From Tribonema minus (taxonomy: Eukaryota; Sar; Xanthophyceae; Tribonematales; Tribonemataceae): a DNA stretch of 64,000 bases. The notes under the pieces are model-generated. The model saw nothing but the letters and a program-made list of their open reading frames with translations. It was not told the DNA's origin and searched no databases. The position numbers and the translations under genes were made by a program. Below are positions 43,887 to 56,782 of the stretch, piece by piece. Numbering within the stretch: position 1 is the stretch's first letter; every line of letters begins with the position of its first letter. The DNA is taken from contig JAFCMP010000116.1 in assembly GCA_017506865.1 (NCBI GenBank), positions 1-64,000 of the forward strand, read 5' to 3'.

Positions 43887-46800
43887 ATGAGGCGAGCTCC
43901 TGTCAAAGTATGCGTGCGCACACGGCCAACTGCATCTTTCGCACAAGGTGTGATCGTCATAGATCAGGAAGCGCAAAGCATCGAGGTGAAGCGCAAAGGC
44001 GCAGGGTCAGACCTCGATGCAAGCGGCGGCAGCATCAGCGGTGGGGGGGAAAGCGGTGGCACCCACGATCACAGGCAGAATTCCTTCAAATTTCAGTTTC
44101 ATCACGTGCTTCACAACGCTGGCCAGGACTCCATCTACGATGGCCTCGCGCGCGATGTCGTGCAGGGGGCTGTTGACGGCGTCAATGGCACCATCATGTC
44201 CTACGGGCAAACCGGTTCCGGCAAGACCTTCACCATGATAGGCGACACCGCCAACTACCAGCATAGGGGAATAGTACCCCGCGCGCTGAGCCACATCTTT
44301 CAAGAGGTGGCCGCCCGCAGCGAGACCGCCTTCTCCACGAGCATCACCTACTTGGAAATATACAATGAGAAAATATTCGACCTGCTGCTGGACCCCGCAG
44401 CAGGCGAGCAGGGAGGGGGAGTGAAGAGCGAGCTCACCATCGCAGAGGAGCGCGGAGGGAGGGGCATCTACGTCCGAGGCCTGACCACGGTGCCCGTGGC
44501 CTCGGAGCAGGAGGCGCTGAACCTGCTGTACAGCGGCGAGCTCATGCGCACGACCGCGCAGCACAACCTCAACCGCTGCTCCAACCGCTCGCACTGCATC
44601 CTGACGGTGCACGTCACGCAGCGCGCGCGCAGCGGCGTCAGCGAGAAGGTCGTCTCCAGCAAGCTCAACCTGGTGGACCTCGCGGGCAGCGAGCGCCTGA
44701 AAAAGGCGCTCGATCTGGAGCGGCTCGAGGGGCGCAGCGCAGGCGACGCGACCATCAAAAAGGAGTCCATGTACATCAATCAGAGTCTGAGCTACCTGGA
44801 GCAGTGCGTGGTCGCGCTCGGCCGCAGGAACCCCGGGCACGTGCCGTATCGCCAGTCCAAGCTCGCGAACATGCTGCGCGACTCCCTCGGCGGCAACTGC
44901 AACACGCTGCTGGTCGCGTGCGTGTGGGGCGAGGAGCGCCACCTCGAGGAGACGCTCTCCACGCTGCGCCTCGCCGCGCGCATGATGCGCGTGCAGAACG
45001 AGACGCACGCGACGGAGGTGCTGGACCCCGCGCGCCTGCTGCGCAAGCAGGAGAAGGCGCTGAGGGACCTGAGGCAGGAGCTGCTCATGCACGACGCGCT
45101 CGCGGAGCGCCGCGGCGTCGCGTACGACCCCTTCACGCCGGAGCAGCAGGTGCGCGTGCGCCGGTGTATTCACAGGATAAATTGACGCTAGATGAATTCA
45201 CCACAATGAATTCACTGATGAAATCATTGATGTATTCATCAGCAGGGGAGGGGCTGCTGGCGGCCTTCAGGGAGCAGACCGCCTTGCCTGGTGCAGGAGA
45301 TGTGCGCGTGAACAGCGCGCTCGCGGAGGAGCGTTGCTGCGGTGCGTGCGGACGGCACAATCACGCCAGAGCCGCTGGTGGCTCTCCTGGAATCGTGCAT
45401 GAAATGTTTCCACGGCCTGTCTATCTAAGCTGCCGAGAAATCGTTTGTATGTACGCGTAAGCAGACCCGATGGACCGCAGTAGGCATGACATTCGACGCC
45501 GCCGCAGCCATCCGCACATTGCTTGACGACCGGCAGCAGGTGCCGAGGCAGCAGTTTGAGCGCTGCATAAGAGCCATGCCTGACCTCTCTGTAGTCCTCT
45601 CGTTGCCTGCTGACGTCCGTTACTGGTGCTGAGGCGACCGGCGCAGCGCTGCACCGGAGGACGCGGCTAGGAGTCGTGGTGCCATCAGTTGGTGCATGCA
45701 AGCAAGGCAGCATCACAACTTGCCGCCCACGTCTCATCAGCTCAACACCTGCATGGAGCCACCTGTGATGCTGCCTCCTCACTGCCTGGTCACGTCAACC
45801 TCACATTCATGCATAGAGTGCATACCTCAAGGTCAATTGACCAAGAGAAAAGCCATCAGTTGAAGATGGAGAGTCACACATTAAAGTTCTATGTGCAGCC
45901 AAAGTTGCTTTTGAAGTTGATGGGTCATTGTTGTGGTGATTTGTAAACATTGTTGCAGGTTTGTTGAAGTTGATGAGTCACTTGTTGAACTTCCACCTCC
46001 ACCCTCCCTCCCTGCAAGCCAGGAGGCGCTCAGGCAGCAGCTGGAGCGCTACGTCGGCGCCGTGGGGCCGGACGACGAAGACGCTGCGCTGCCAACCTTT
46101 GAGAGCGTGCGGCAGATGAAAGAGGTGTGCCGCCTCTTCAAGGGCATGGTCACGGAGGCGCGGGAGGACGCGGCGCGTGCAGCGGCGGGGGAGGGTAGCG
46201 GCAGCGATGGCGGCGGCGGCGGCGGCCGCAGTAGCGTCGAGCAGGTGCGATCGCTGACGATTTTGGCTTCTGTGAGCTGGTGTTGTCGGCCATAGCGCTG
46301 GTTATTCGCCAAATGATGACGTGGGTGTGTCAGTCTGCTGTCACGCAGTGACTGATCCGTGCAAGCGCATGTTAGCCAGCCTGTCGCCAGCCGTGTTGGT
46401 GGCACGTGGCGAGCAGGCAGATGAAGATGCGCCGGTGTCCTGCTGCAAGGTGGACAGGGGTCACAGTGCTCAACTTGTGGGTTTATATGGTAGTTTTGCT
46501 GCATGGTGATGTATGTGCCTCCTTGCGCGCTGCGCTGGCTTCAGACCCCTCACAACAGCAGATGCTCTTGCGCAGGCCATGAATGGGGCACGCCGGCCAG
46601 CATCGTGCCTCACGCGCGCCTGCAGGCATGCACGCTTTGCAGCCGCATCCAAGACCACTGCCATGTATCATCAGTACGCCAATTGCTCGCGCGTACACGC
46701 TGTCTCATGCTGCCTCTGCAGGGTCTCGCGACGTCTGAGAGCCGACTGTCGGATCGCGGCCTCGCAACGCGCGGCAAAGACGAAGCCTCCATCACTTACG

Positions 46801-48338
46801 TCGGGCAGCCGGAGAAGGGCGGGGGGTTTGGCCTGGGCAGGGCCCCCGACCACGCTTTCCCGCCAGCGGGCAGCACTTTTGCAGGTATGTATGTATGTAT
46901 CTGCGGCATCAGTGCTCAGAGCCGGGCGCTGTGCCAAATAACACTGAAACTGTCATGCAGAATGCTGGCCGTAGGCCGTGAAGCCGCGGTGTGGGTTGTG
47001 TGAGCAACGTGAGCGCTTGCGATGGCGGTAGGGAGCATTGCTGCTGATATTCGACAAAGACTTGCGCGGGCGTGCGAGTCTGAGTCTTACATTCTATTTC
47101 GTCAGCCCTTTGCCATTTTACGTGCCATGTGGTCACAACAAGCGCCAGCAGACATCACTTGCGTGTGGATGTCTTTGTTGAACCCCCTTCTGTTGCTCGT
47201 CCCTCAAACCTGCCTACAACGTGACACATATTGTATCGTCAAGCGGGCCTTCCTGAACCCTGTGCCCATCGTAAGCCATTCACTACTCAGCTGCAGCGAC
47301 CAATCTTTCCCCCCCCTCCTGATGATACCACCTCATACCACCTCCAGGCCCCACGCTCGCGCCAATGTGTCATCCATACTGGGTACTTCTGGTCACTGTG
47401 CACGCCCCCAACCCGCCTCCTTGTGAGGCTCCGCGTGAGACTTCGCAAACCGCCATCTACATCATGTTGAGTGATCCCACCACTTTCACCCTGTGTCCAG
47501 ACTCTCAATGCCCCCTGATCCTCGGCCAATGCACAACGGGTTCGCGCTCGCAGGCATCGCTCCGGCGCACGCAACAGCCCCCAGCGCTGCGGCGACCCGC
47601 GGCAGCGCGACGGCGGCGGCGGCGGCGGCGGCGCGGTCGCCGGACCAGTCACCACGGCCATCGCAGCCGCAGCACGGCAGCGTCGCGTTTGACGCTGCAC
47701 ATATGGTGAGCACGCTGTAAGGTGCAAGGTCACACCGTGAGGCCGGCGGTGCTTGGTGTGGTCCCAGCGTAGGCGGTCGAGCGTGTGACAGGGTATGTGT
47801 CTCACAACACACTGAGCACTGCTGCCGTCCAGATCCGTACCTGATGCATTGAACATGCCCCGTGGGCACCATCGCTCAGCGCTGCGCGTCACGGCGACTG
47901 CGCGTGTGCCACTGCACAGCATATACTCCTCAAAGGACACTGTGACATAGGCGCCCCCCCCCCACTGACCCCCCCCGCTCGCACTGCACATCATATACAC
48001 TGTGACAGAAACAATCCCCCCTTCTGCCCCCCCCGCCCCCGCTCCCGCAGCTGGACGCAGAGGCCACAGGAGCGTCACCACCCGCCTCCCCAACGCTCAA
48101 CGACAACGTCCACCACCACCACGCGCCCGGCGCCGGCATCTCCCGCGGCCGCCTCTTCGAGGCCTTCGCCGCCGGCGAGGGGTGCCTGCTGAGCAAGGAG
48201 GCGGCGAGCGCGCGCGCGGCGCTGGCGGAGGCGCGCGCCGCCGTGCGCGCCACCGCCGCCGCCGTCAACGCCGCCAAGGAGGAGATTGACGCGGCGGCGG
48301 CGGCGCTGGCGGCGGCGCGCGCGGGGGAGGCGGCGGCG

Positions 48339-48371
<33 letters not shown>

Positions 48372-48827
48372 GGCGCTGGCGGCGGCGAAACGGTGCTGGA
48401 GGAGGCAGAGTTTGCGCTGGCGCGGCGCGAGCGCGAGGCGAAGCGGCGCTACAAGGGCGCCTTCTATGCGCTGCGCGGGCTGCGCGAGGGCGCGGAGGAC
48501 GCGGCGGCGCGCCACGACGCGGCGCGGCGGCGCCTCGCGGCGCGCTTCGAGGAGTGGGCGCGCGAGCGCGTGGGCAAGGGGGTGGGAGCGGATGGTGCCG
48601 GGGGGGGAAGGGGGCCGGCATTTGAGGGGGGTGAGCAGCAGCGGGGGGGCGGCGCGCGCGACTCGCTGGACGCTAATGAGCTGTTTGAGAGCATGGAGAT
48701 TGAGCGCGTGAGGAGCAGGGACCCGGACGCGGTGGCGTTCTTTGCCGCCATGAAGAACGCGCACGCGACCAAGAACCAGAACACGCTCGCGCTGCGCCAG
48801 GTGCACCGCAGCAAGCGCCACAAGTGA
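43887..48827 (+). CDS. Kinesin-9 family motor (KIF6/KIF9-like), 5 exons
   Basis: Exons 43887-45163, 45959-46244, 46722-46884, 47554-47705 and 48051-48827 join in phase to about 884 residues. The motor domain (residues 1-355) has GQTGSGKT (P-loop), NRCSNRSH (switch I) and LNLVDLAGSER (switch II), then YRQSKLANMLRDSLGGN. The neck KALRDLRQELLMHDALAERRG with YDPFTPEQQ is diagnostic of kinesin-9. The C-terminal exon has the coiled, conserved tail (ETVLEEAEFALARRE to FEEWARERV). Kinesin-9 acts on the central pair or axonemal doublets of flagella, so it implies a flagellated stage. Phase fixes the exon 1 donor at 45164 (CG then GTGTAT); the nearer CAG/GTGCGC would break the frame. Exon 5 is very GC-rich, with a Gly run from GGC repeats. 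Exon 2 begins with a TTTGTTGAAGTTGATGA word repeated upstream in the intron. Confidence 0.95.
45905..45985. repeat. Copy of kinesin exon 2 head in intron 1
   Basis: TTTGTTGAAGTTGATGAGTC at the exon 2 start (45960-45979) is preceded by TTTTGAAGTTGATGGGTCAT at about 45909. The duplicated word includes the recurrent TTGAAGTT motif. Confidence 0.7.
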
Positions 48828-49628
48828 CGCGTGGCGGCGCGCTGCAGTCCTTTGTGCAAGAGTTGCGGACTGTATTTATTGCTTCAATGTAGCCCAGAGT
48901 CCTGTCAGTACACAGGCACGTACGATGCAGAATGACCAGCCTCATTCCTCATACCAATTGCATGGCATGGCATGCTTGCGCACTGCTGAAATCGCATATA
49001 CATGCGCTGCATAGTAGATGGCAAATCAAGGCATGCATCACTGATTGCCGAGAAAGGGGAGGTCAAACTTAGAGTTGGGGCTGAGAGCAACTACCGCACA
49101 GGAGCCGGTGCATCGCTCACATTGCCATCGCATCCATCCAGAACTGTCGTGATATGCATTAGGCAACACTGGCAATAACGCACTGTCATCGCGTGTCTCT
49201 GCGTTGTGAATCTGCAGCACCAAAGCAGTGTGAGAAACACGTCTGCATGCAGCCATGTTCGCAGACACAATGCACAACCGTCACCAAGTCAACAGCACAA
49301 CTGGCATCGTGCGCCATGTAATTAACATTTTTGAGGCCCACCAGGGGGGTCAAACAGAAACAAGACACCAAGCGCGCCGCCGCTGCTGCCCCACGCACTA
49401 AGAGGACACAGCGCGGCGCTGACGCACCCAAGTCACAGGCGCGCCTGAGCAGCGACTGCAGGCGTGTCATGCCGAGCACCGCCAGTGCACGCCACTAGCT
49501 GCAGAGATTCCCTGCTGCGGCTAACCCACTTTCAACGCGGCTGCTGGTGGCAGCAGGGCCGCACCCGTCGCGCTCATGAGCAGCAACCGGAGTATACCGC
49601 GAGTACACAGCTGTACTCGTGCACCCCC
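48828..49628. other. Convergent spacer between kinesin-9 and TMEM115-like gene
   Basis: About 800 bases of 3' flank for two genes. I see no open frame with similarity, no RNA gene and no long repeat. Confidence 0.45.
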
Positions 49629-52268
49629 TCAGCGCTCAGCGCTCTGCGCCGGCGCGGCGGCCTCGTCCTCCGAGCCCCACCCCCCCTCGTCCACCATCTG
49701 CACCTTGACGGGCATCTGCAGCACGCCTTTCGGCGTCGCCGCGGCGGACGTCGGCCGCAGCGACCCTGCGCTAGCCGGAGCACTGCCCCTGCCGCTCCCC
49801 GGAGCGCTGCCCCTGGCGCTGTGCGGCGGCGATGCATCGCGCGTGCCCGGCTGGGACGGTGGCGGCCGCAGCTGTGCCGCTGCAATGTGGCTCACGTCTA
49901 TGGTCGGGCTGGACACAGACGGGGTGCCGTCTGGTGCGGGATGTGAAGGGCGTCCCCCTGTTTCCATGTCGTCCTCCCAGACATTTTCCTGCGCATTGGA
50001 GGAGGGATGTGGCCGCGCAGTGCGATAAGAGCGCTGCAATATCAAAAGCGCTTGCTGAGCACCGCGCCGCGCCGTGAATTGAATGGTCCCTATCACCAGT
50101 GCATGTACTTGGCAATTGATACAAAGTACCAAAGGCGCCAATATCAGGCAGTGGAGACCCGCCAACTGTGGTGATGAGCACATTAAAGTAGAGAGATCCC
50201 GGCCACTTCCACACCAAGGTTTGCACGCCGTGCAACCACAGACTGGATGGCAAGGCCCTGCCAGCACTGCACTGTCCGAGTGCACGCAAGCACTCTACTG
50301 TGCCATTGTGCGATGGTGCTGCGCTGTCGCACAGCCCTGCACTGTGGCTTGCGTTGCCCGCCTCTCGCGCGACGCGGCGCGTGCAGCTGGCCTCTGATGG
50401 CACGCGCCGTGCCCCCTCATTAGCATGTCACCCTCCAGCAGCTGTGTTTATGCAAGCAGTCATGCCATGGCAGCCGCGCTGAGCTTGCTCGCATGCGGCT
50501 AGGCCATCACTGCATGCATTATAGGACGCGGTCCGAGCAGCCGTGAGCAACGGACTGGTACCATGGAGACACAGTGAAAAGCAGCAGCGCTGAACGAACA
50601 AGCGCCGACGCACCGCACCCGTGCCCTGACCTCCCATCCCTCACAATCCAACCGCCATCAGTCCTGACCTTCCTATCCTTCACTGCAAACCACCAGCCCC
50701 CGCAAACATCAACACCAGCACCCACCTCCGCAGCGCTGAGTTGCGCAAACTTCTCATCCAAGAGCTTCATGGCGCGCGCCCGCCGCCGCTCCGCCACCGG
50801 GTCCCGCGCCCTGCCCCCCCCCCCGCCCCCCTCCCCCCCCCCCCCCGCCAGCCCCCCCGCCGCCGACGAGCTCGCGCGCAGCAGCCTCGCGTGCGCCGCA
50901 TACTCCGCACGCGCACGGAACAGTCCCAGGAGCAGCGCCACGCCGTACACGAAGTCGGCGAGCGGGCGCAGCCAGCGGCGCGTGAAGGGTGGCAGGAACA
51001 TGGCGAGGGCGAAGGCGTCGCTGACGTCGCCGGGGATGGTTGCCGTCGGCGCGGCGCCGGGGGGGAGCGTTGCTGCCGCGACGGGGGGGAAGGTGTGGAA
51101 GAAGCGCAGGTAGACCCACCCCGCGTACGAGCCGACGCAGACGAAGGGGAAGTCGGTGGACATGGCGCGCAGCCCCGCGCCGTAGAGGATGCCGCTGAGG
51201 GTGATGGCGGTGACGGGGAGGTGGCGCACCTTGAAGCCGCGCAGCGCGGGGGGGGCGAAGAGGGGCTCGAGGGGGAGCGCGTGCGCGAAGGCCCTGTGCA
51301 GTTGCCCAGACGAGGTTGGTGGTCACCGGGCGTCACGTTAGCGAGGCATGTGTGCCACAGGATTTCAATGTACAGTCAGTCGATGGCGTGCAAGATCATC
51401 CATGCACCAGCACGCCATTCAGTACAGTATAGTGCGAAAGCTTCAGTGTTCATTCACTCAATGACTTGCGGGAGCACTGATTTACAACGGCAAAGTGCGC
51501 TGACTGCACAAAGCAAGATCGTGCATGCAGCCACTCCTGCGAAACATGGTCTGATCATCCAGGAAGGTTGTGTGGTCACTCACACGGCGAGCGCGCAGAC
51601 GAGGCCCCACGCGCCGTGCACCTCGAGCGAGAGCAGGTACTCGTCGCGCGTGACGACGTACAGCGCGAAGATGGCGCACGAGGTGATGACGCCGCAGGCG
51701 ACGCACACGATGCCTACATACGCGCCCATCCAGACCGTCCCCAGGGAGGCCTCGACAGTGGGGCCGAAGAAGGCAATGCCCACGAGGCTGATGGCCGCTT
51801 TGACCGCGTTTGATTCCACCAGACTGCCCGTCACGACGTTCCTGTGTGTGGCAGCAGTGGGAGAAGAGGGCTGCGTGAGGATCATGGTCAAGTTGATGTT
51901 GATTTCATGGCATGATTTTGACGAGGGTGATAATTCATAAATGTACAAGCGTTGCTGAGCACCAGACAACAACTTTCACGCCTTAATCTGAAGTGTTTTC
52001 AGCAGCACATAACACTCAAATGATGTATCATCGGGCAATAAACGCATGTCCTACGACAAAAGCAGCCGTTGCTGGATAACTTCATTTGCATTATGAATAC
52101 ACAAATGGCGTACCAGACGTGGAATTGCTCCATGAACGTCTTGTTCCAGATCAACGCTAATGCCTGGAATAAGCTGGGACTGAATGTAGCAGCCACGAAC
52201 AGCGTCGCCACGACGCAGAGCAGACCAGTTGTCATCGGGTGCTCGGCAGGCCGCAGCGTCGCAGCCAT
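49629..52268 (-). CDS. TMEM115: TMEM115-like (DUF1751) rhomboid-related Golgi membrane protein, 4 exons
   Basis: Exons 52268-52114, 51841-51584, 51293-50726 and 50033-49629 join in phase to about 461 residues. The N-terminal part gives FHVW joined to NVVTGSLVESN across intron 1, then FGPTVEASLG. The middle has EVHGAWGLVCALAV joined to AFAHALPLEPLF and GWVYLRFF, then a GDVSDAFALAMFLPP segment followed by RRWLRPLADF. This is the order of the TMEM115/DUF1751 family, a catalytically dead rhomboid relative in the Golgi implicated in retrograde traffic. About six hydrophobic segments lie within residues 10-230. The C-terminal 190 residues are Gly/Ser/Pro/Ala-rich and probably cytosolic, ending GGWGSEDEAAAPAQSAER. 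It is head-to-head with RPS15A, 732 bases apart. Confidence 0.9.
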
Positions 52269-53000
52269 GATGAATACAGCGCAGCAGCAGAAGTAGTGGC
52301 TGCACCCTAGCGGTCACCCCGTCATCGCTCTGACCACATGTTTAGCGCGCTCAAGCGCTTTCCCTGTTTTTTTTTTTCGAAAAGAAAACTTCAAACACAA
52401 CTTCAAAAGTGTCCGACTGGCCTGTGGTGCATTTTTGGTGCCCCTCCTCCGCGGCTTCAGCTCAACGCGTTGCCAAGGTGAGAAGTGATGGAGCTGGCGA
52501 TTCGCACAGGCTTTGATGATGGGAGCGCCTGCGAGTGTACTGGAGTGGCGTGTGCGGTTGAGGGCGCGGTGCTGGTGTCTGAGCCACTTGGTTGGGTTTT
52601 GCCCACAAGCTGCACTACAAGGAGCGGCTTTGGGGAGCAACGCGTTGCAGTAGGCTGCCACCGAGGCTTGCGATGCCTTCAGTGGAGCTGGAGTATGCGT
52701 GGGGGGCTTTGTTGTTGGTGCTGCTGGTGTTGTTGCCAAGGATTGTGCAGCAGCTCTGGCTGGCAGGCAGCAAGAAGCAGTTGCAATGCGAGCCCTGTTG
52801 TGGTTCGACGACGGCTACGACGAATCTGATGCGCAAGCGATGATATCAGCCGGTCGGTGGTTAAGAGTATGGGGTTGTGTAGATTTGTTCATCAGCACAC
52901 TTTCGCCTGTGCACCGAAACTGTCGGCCCCGAAGTGCTGTCGTGCAGGCCACTGAAACCTTCATCCTAACACTGCCACTGCTGTTGTACTGGTGCTGCAG
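52269..53000. promoter_or_regulatory. Divergent region between TMEM115-like gene and RPS15A
   Basis: The region ends in TGCTGCAG directly before the RPS15A ATG, an ideal 3' splice site, so an RPS15A leader intron may end exactly at the start codon. A run of about ten T lies near 52368, and ACTTCAAACACAACTTCAAAA follows it. Confidence 0.5.
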
Positions 53001-55661
53001 ATGGTGCGCATGAGTGTATTGGCCGATACCCTCAAAACGCTGTCCAACGCTGAAAAGCGGGGGAAGAGGCAGGTGCTGATCCGCCCCTCCTCCAAGGTGG
53101 TGGTGAAGTTTCTGCAGTGCATGCAGAAGCACGGCTACATTGGGGAGTTTGAGATCGTGGATGACCACCGCGCGGGCAAAATCGTTATCGAGGTGAGCAA
53201 CGCCGTGTCCTGCGCGTGCAGCAGCACTGCTGTAGGCCTCTTGCTGCAATTCCAGCAGGTACCAGTACACAGCGCCAGCCACATAGGGTGTGCTCTGATG
53301 ATCTTACATGAGAGTGGCGATATGGGGCACGTTGAGCGGCACTGCTGTGAAGTGCGCCGAGGCGAAGCATAACAGAAAGCTGTATCGCCGGAGCCTGAGC
53401 AGGGCACAAGTTGCGCCATTTGCCTGACGCACGCAGACGCCCCTAAGTGTGCACATGATTGTTGTAAGTGTCACTATAATGCAGATTATCAGTGTTGCCG
53501 GGCGCAGTCCTGCTTAGCCCTGTCCAGCACTCCACGCCACCTACAGGAGCACAATATGTCAGCTTCAACTAGCAGAGGGTTGTGTTTTTTTTTAGTTTTT
53601 GTGACGTGAGCTATCAAGCTCGCAAGCGCAAGGGGAGGGTGATGTTGTCACTGGCAGCACCGGCAGCGGCTGCTGGTGGAATACGTGCTGCCCTCGCTGC
53701 ATGCGCGGGACGGGGCATAAGCACGCCACATGCCGTATGAGGTGCTACAGGGGCTGCGCATGGCGTCAGTGCTGGGGTTAACAGCCGTAAACACAGCTCT
53801 GCAGTACGCCTCACGTACGCTGCAGACCATGTAGAAGCCGGATGATGACTGATGCATGCTTCGATGCACATGCACCAGCGGCAAGGCCTGCGCACTGCCG
53901 CACGGCAGCATGCCGCGCCGATGGTGCCGTCTTCAGATTGTATTGCTGCGCACCTGGCTAGATGGAGCCAGCAGGGATGGGCGAATGCGGTGCCTGCAGC
54001 AACAAGGAGCCAGCATGCACGGGCATGACTCGCTTTTTTTTCGTGTGTGTGTGGGGGGGGGGGGGGGGGGCTATGGGGGCTATGGAGCGGCAACGTTTGA
54101 CAGCGCACAGCGCTAGCTCATCGGCGGCGCGGTTGCGTCGCTGTCACCTGTTGATGTCTGCACAAAGCGGCACAGCGTACCGTCTGCTGCTCGTCAGGAA
54201 GCATTGCTCAGCTTGTCCATCACAACCGTACATGCATACGTGTGCACATGCGCGGCAACATTGGACTCTTGTTCCACTCGTACGTTGTGGGCTATGCCGA
54301 GGTGAAGGGACCCAGCTTCCGCTCTGCGGCAGCGGTGTGCGACTGTTTTTTTCCGCCTGCCATCGCTCCGTGCACAACTACCCCTTCATAATGCACTCCT
54401 CTTCCCGCGGCGTCCACTGCTGCGGCTTCAGCGACGCCTTACTGGGCACAACATCAGTGCCTTGAGTGGTACTCGCTTGGTGCCATCCTATGAGTTTCTA
54501 CTTGATACGTGCATCACTCTGCCGTCTCTAACTCGTCTCCCCTCTCTCTGTCGTCACTGAGCACTGCTGCAGCTGACTGGGCGCGTCAACAAGTGTGGCG
54601 TTATCCATGACTTTTTACTAGGCATGTGCATCACTCCACCATATATTCAGCTCCCCTCACCCTCACTCTCTCTCTGCCGTTACTGTGCACTGCTGCAGCT
54701 GACCGGGCGCATCAACAAGTGCGGCGTCATCTCCCCCCGGTTCGACGTCCCCCTGGCGGACATTGAGAAGTGGATGGTCAACCTGCTGCCCGCGCGTGGG
54801 GTGAGTCACTTCATGCGTGAACTTTAACTTCAAGAACAAACTTCAACTTCAACTTTGACGTGAGTGGCGACTGCTGGTCGTGTCACAAGATGAGCGGTGC
54901 TTTGCGCGCGCCATCGGAACCTGCACCATGAGTGATCACACCTGTCACGACAGCATGTCAGCAAGGCGCCAGGCAAAGTGAAGTGCTAGACAAAGTGCAA
55001 ATTTTGCAGAGACGCTTGTTGCTTCAATGTGTGGGATGATGCGAGCAGTAGCAGCAAGTTGCACATGCAGTAACGTCTACATCAAGTGCATTCGTCCACA
55101 CAGGCCTGCGTTCAGATCGAGGGCAACAACTGGTATGAATGTATGGTCAGCTATGTACCGACCCACCATGTTAGTGTCCAAAAGCGTGTGTTGCACAGTG
55201 CCAGCGCAGGAGCAGCGCACCAATCTGCAGTGTTGGCCATACAGTGTTGCTCCCGGCCGTGCCCTGCCTGATGAACCAGGCAACAGCGCCGCATTTGTAG
55301 TGCGTGCAACACGGGTACTGTCAGCATGTCTGCCATACACAGCACCACGTGATGCGCACCTTTCTGGCGCTCATGGTGACTCTCTCCTCTGCACACTCTG
55401 CGCAGTTCGATTTCATTGTGCTCTCCACCACACCACACACAGTGGTATCACGTGATGCGCAGGTTTTTGGTGCTAACGGTGACTCTCCACACACAGTAGT
55501 ATCGCGTGATGCGCAGGTTTTTGGTGCTAACGGCGACTCTCCCCTCTGCACACTATGCGCAGTTCGGACACATTGTGCTCTCCACCACATACGGCATCAT
55601 GGACCACGAAGAGGCACGCCGCAAGCACACCGGTGGCAAGGTTCTCGGATTCTTCTACTGA
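53001..55661 (+). CDS. RPS15A: 40S ribosomal protein uS8 (S15a), 3 exons
   Basis: Exons 53001-53192, 54699-54800 and 55563-55661 give exactly 130 residues, the usual length in eukaryotes. The protein begins [12 protein letters not shown] and contains [32 protein letters not shown], then [15 protein letters not shown], and ends [19 protein letters not shown]. All are strongly conserved. uS8 binds the central domain of 18S rRNA in the small subunit. The only oddity is ARGF where relatives have SRQF, at the exon 2/3 junction; the splice phase is unambiguous. Both introns are large for so short a gene and contain copies of the next exon's start. Housekeeping expression is expected. Confidence 0.98.
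54505..54735. repeat. Copy of RPS15A exon 2 head in intron 1
   Basis: GCACTGCTGCAGCTGACCGG plus GCGCATCAACAAGTGCGGCG at 54688-54727 is preceded by a copy at about 54562-54601 with a few substitutions. The CATCACTC and CTCTCTCTG spacer words also repeat. The unit is about 125 bases. Confidence 0.95.
55370..55605. repeat. Copy of RPS15A exon 3 head plus a nested 54-bp repeat in intron 2
   Basis: CTCTGCACACTATGCGCAGT at the exon 3 start (55545-55564) is matched by CTCTGCACACTCTGCGCAGT at about 55389-55408, both followed by a TTCGNNNNCATTGTGCTCTC sequence. Between them CGTGATGCGCAGGTTTTTGG occurs twice, about 54 bases apart. Confidence 0.95.
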
Positions 55662-56782
55662 TTCTGCAACCGCCGACCCGCCAATTGGGGGGCGCTGAGC
55701 TGATCAAAGGGGCATCCGTGTAATCGACGCACCAACACCATTTCCCATGTGTTTGTTTCCCATGTGTTTGCCGCTCATCTTGCGCATTTGTGTTGTCTTC
55801 TTTCGGCGCGCTTCATTGGCGTCGTGCTGCAGTTATTTATGTTTTTCTGTCACGCTTGCAGTCACAACAACGCAAACGTACAATCTTGCTTTGTGGGACG
55901 AATGCTGATTATGTGCACACAAACAGAGGCACGCGCATGCAGTCACATACATGCGGGCGATGTCATTGATACTGCTCGCTGGCTACACGCAACAGCTTCT
56001 AGTTTTTGGCTCAAACAGTGTACAGGGACACTACAGGCGAGCCATTGGAATATGCATGTATGCCGCTTGTGAATGCCACCAGGGGGCCTTGTCAACGCAT
56101 TGTCTTCGCTACATGAGTAGATTCAGCCCTTTGCCAACGGAAGCTGAATGCTCGCCCCAGCACCATGACACGTCATGACACGTCATGCACAACAGTGAAC
56201 CTCTGAGATTGATGAGACGCACGGTAGTATGCAACTTCAATGCTGAAGTTACCCGAAATAGCTTGCACACGAGCGCAGAGCACTATGCTACACAGGTGAC
56301 GCAGGAAAAGAGAGGTACACTGTACTGCACAACTTGCAGCACAAGGTTACTGACTTAGCTGCTGCATGTTAACGGCAGGCCAGGCCACCATTGGGACACG
56401 ATGATCGTGTCTGTATCACCTGTTGGGCTTAAGCACACGACAAAGGACTACTACCAGATCAACCCACTTTGGCTGTAGCAGGAGGCAACACACAAACAAA
56501 ACAGATAATACAGCAAGAGCGTTTTTGCCATTATGTGTTGCAGCGTGTGCACAAGTGCGCCAACCCGTGCGCCTGCATGGCAAACATGCAGGGACTGCGT
56601 ATTGTAATGATCACGGCGTGCGCGTATGGCACAGGCATACTATACACTTCACCCAGAGTACTTGATGAATTGAGCGCAGAGCGCAGAAACCATGCGTCTG
56701 TGATAGTGCCGCAGCTACGCGCAGATCCTCTATAGGCTACAAGATAGCCACTCCATGCAGAGCGACATGTGTTGCACTGCCT
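55662..56782. other. Convergent spacer between RPS15A and VOC gene
   Basis: 1.1 kb of 3' flank without a supported gene. CATGACACGTCATGACACGT CATGCACA near 56163-56190 is a short palindromic repeat. Confidence 0.45.

Noticed and set aside
45164..45958. Additional kinesin exons in intron 1 (e.g. a LLAAFREQTALPGAG frame near 45255)
   Set aside because: Adding them breaks the phase between exon 1 (CG) and exon 2 (G), and kinesin-9 has no counterpart; perhaps decayed sequence.
47493..47553. Upstream start of kinesin exon 4 at a CCAG near 47499
   Set aside because: It gives the wrong phase after exon 3; the acceptor at 47553 restores frame.
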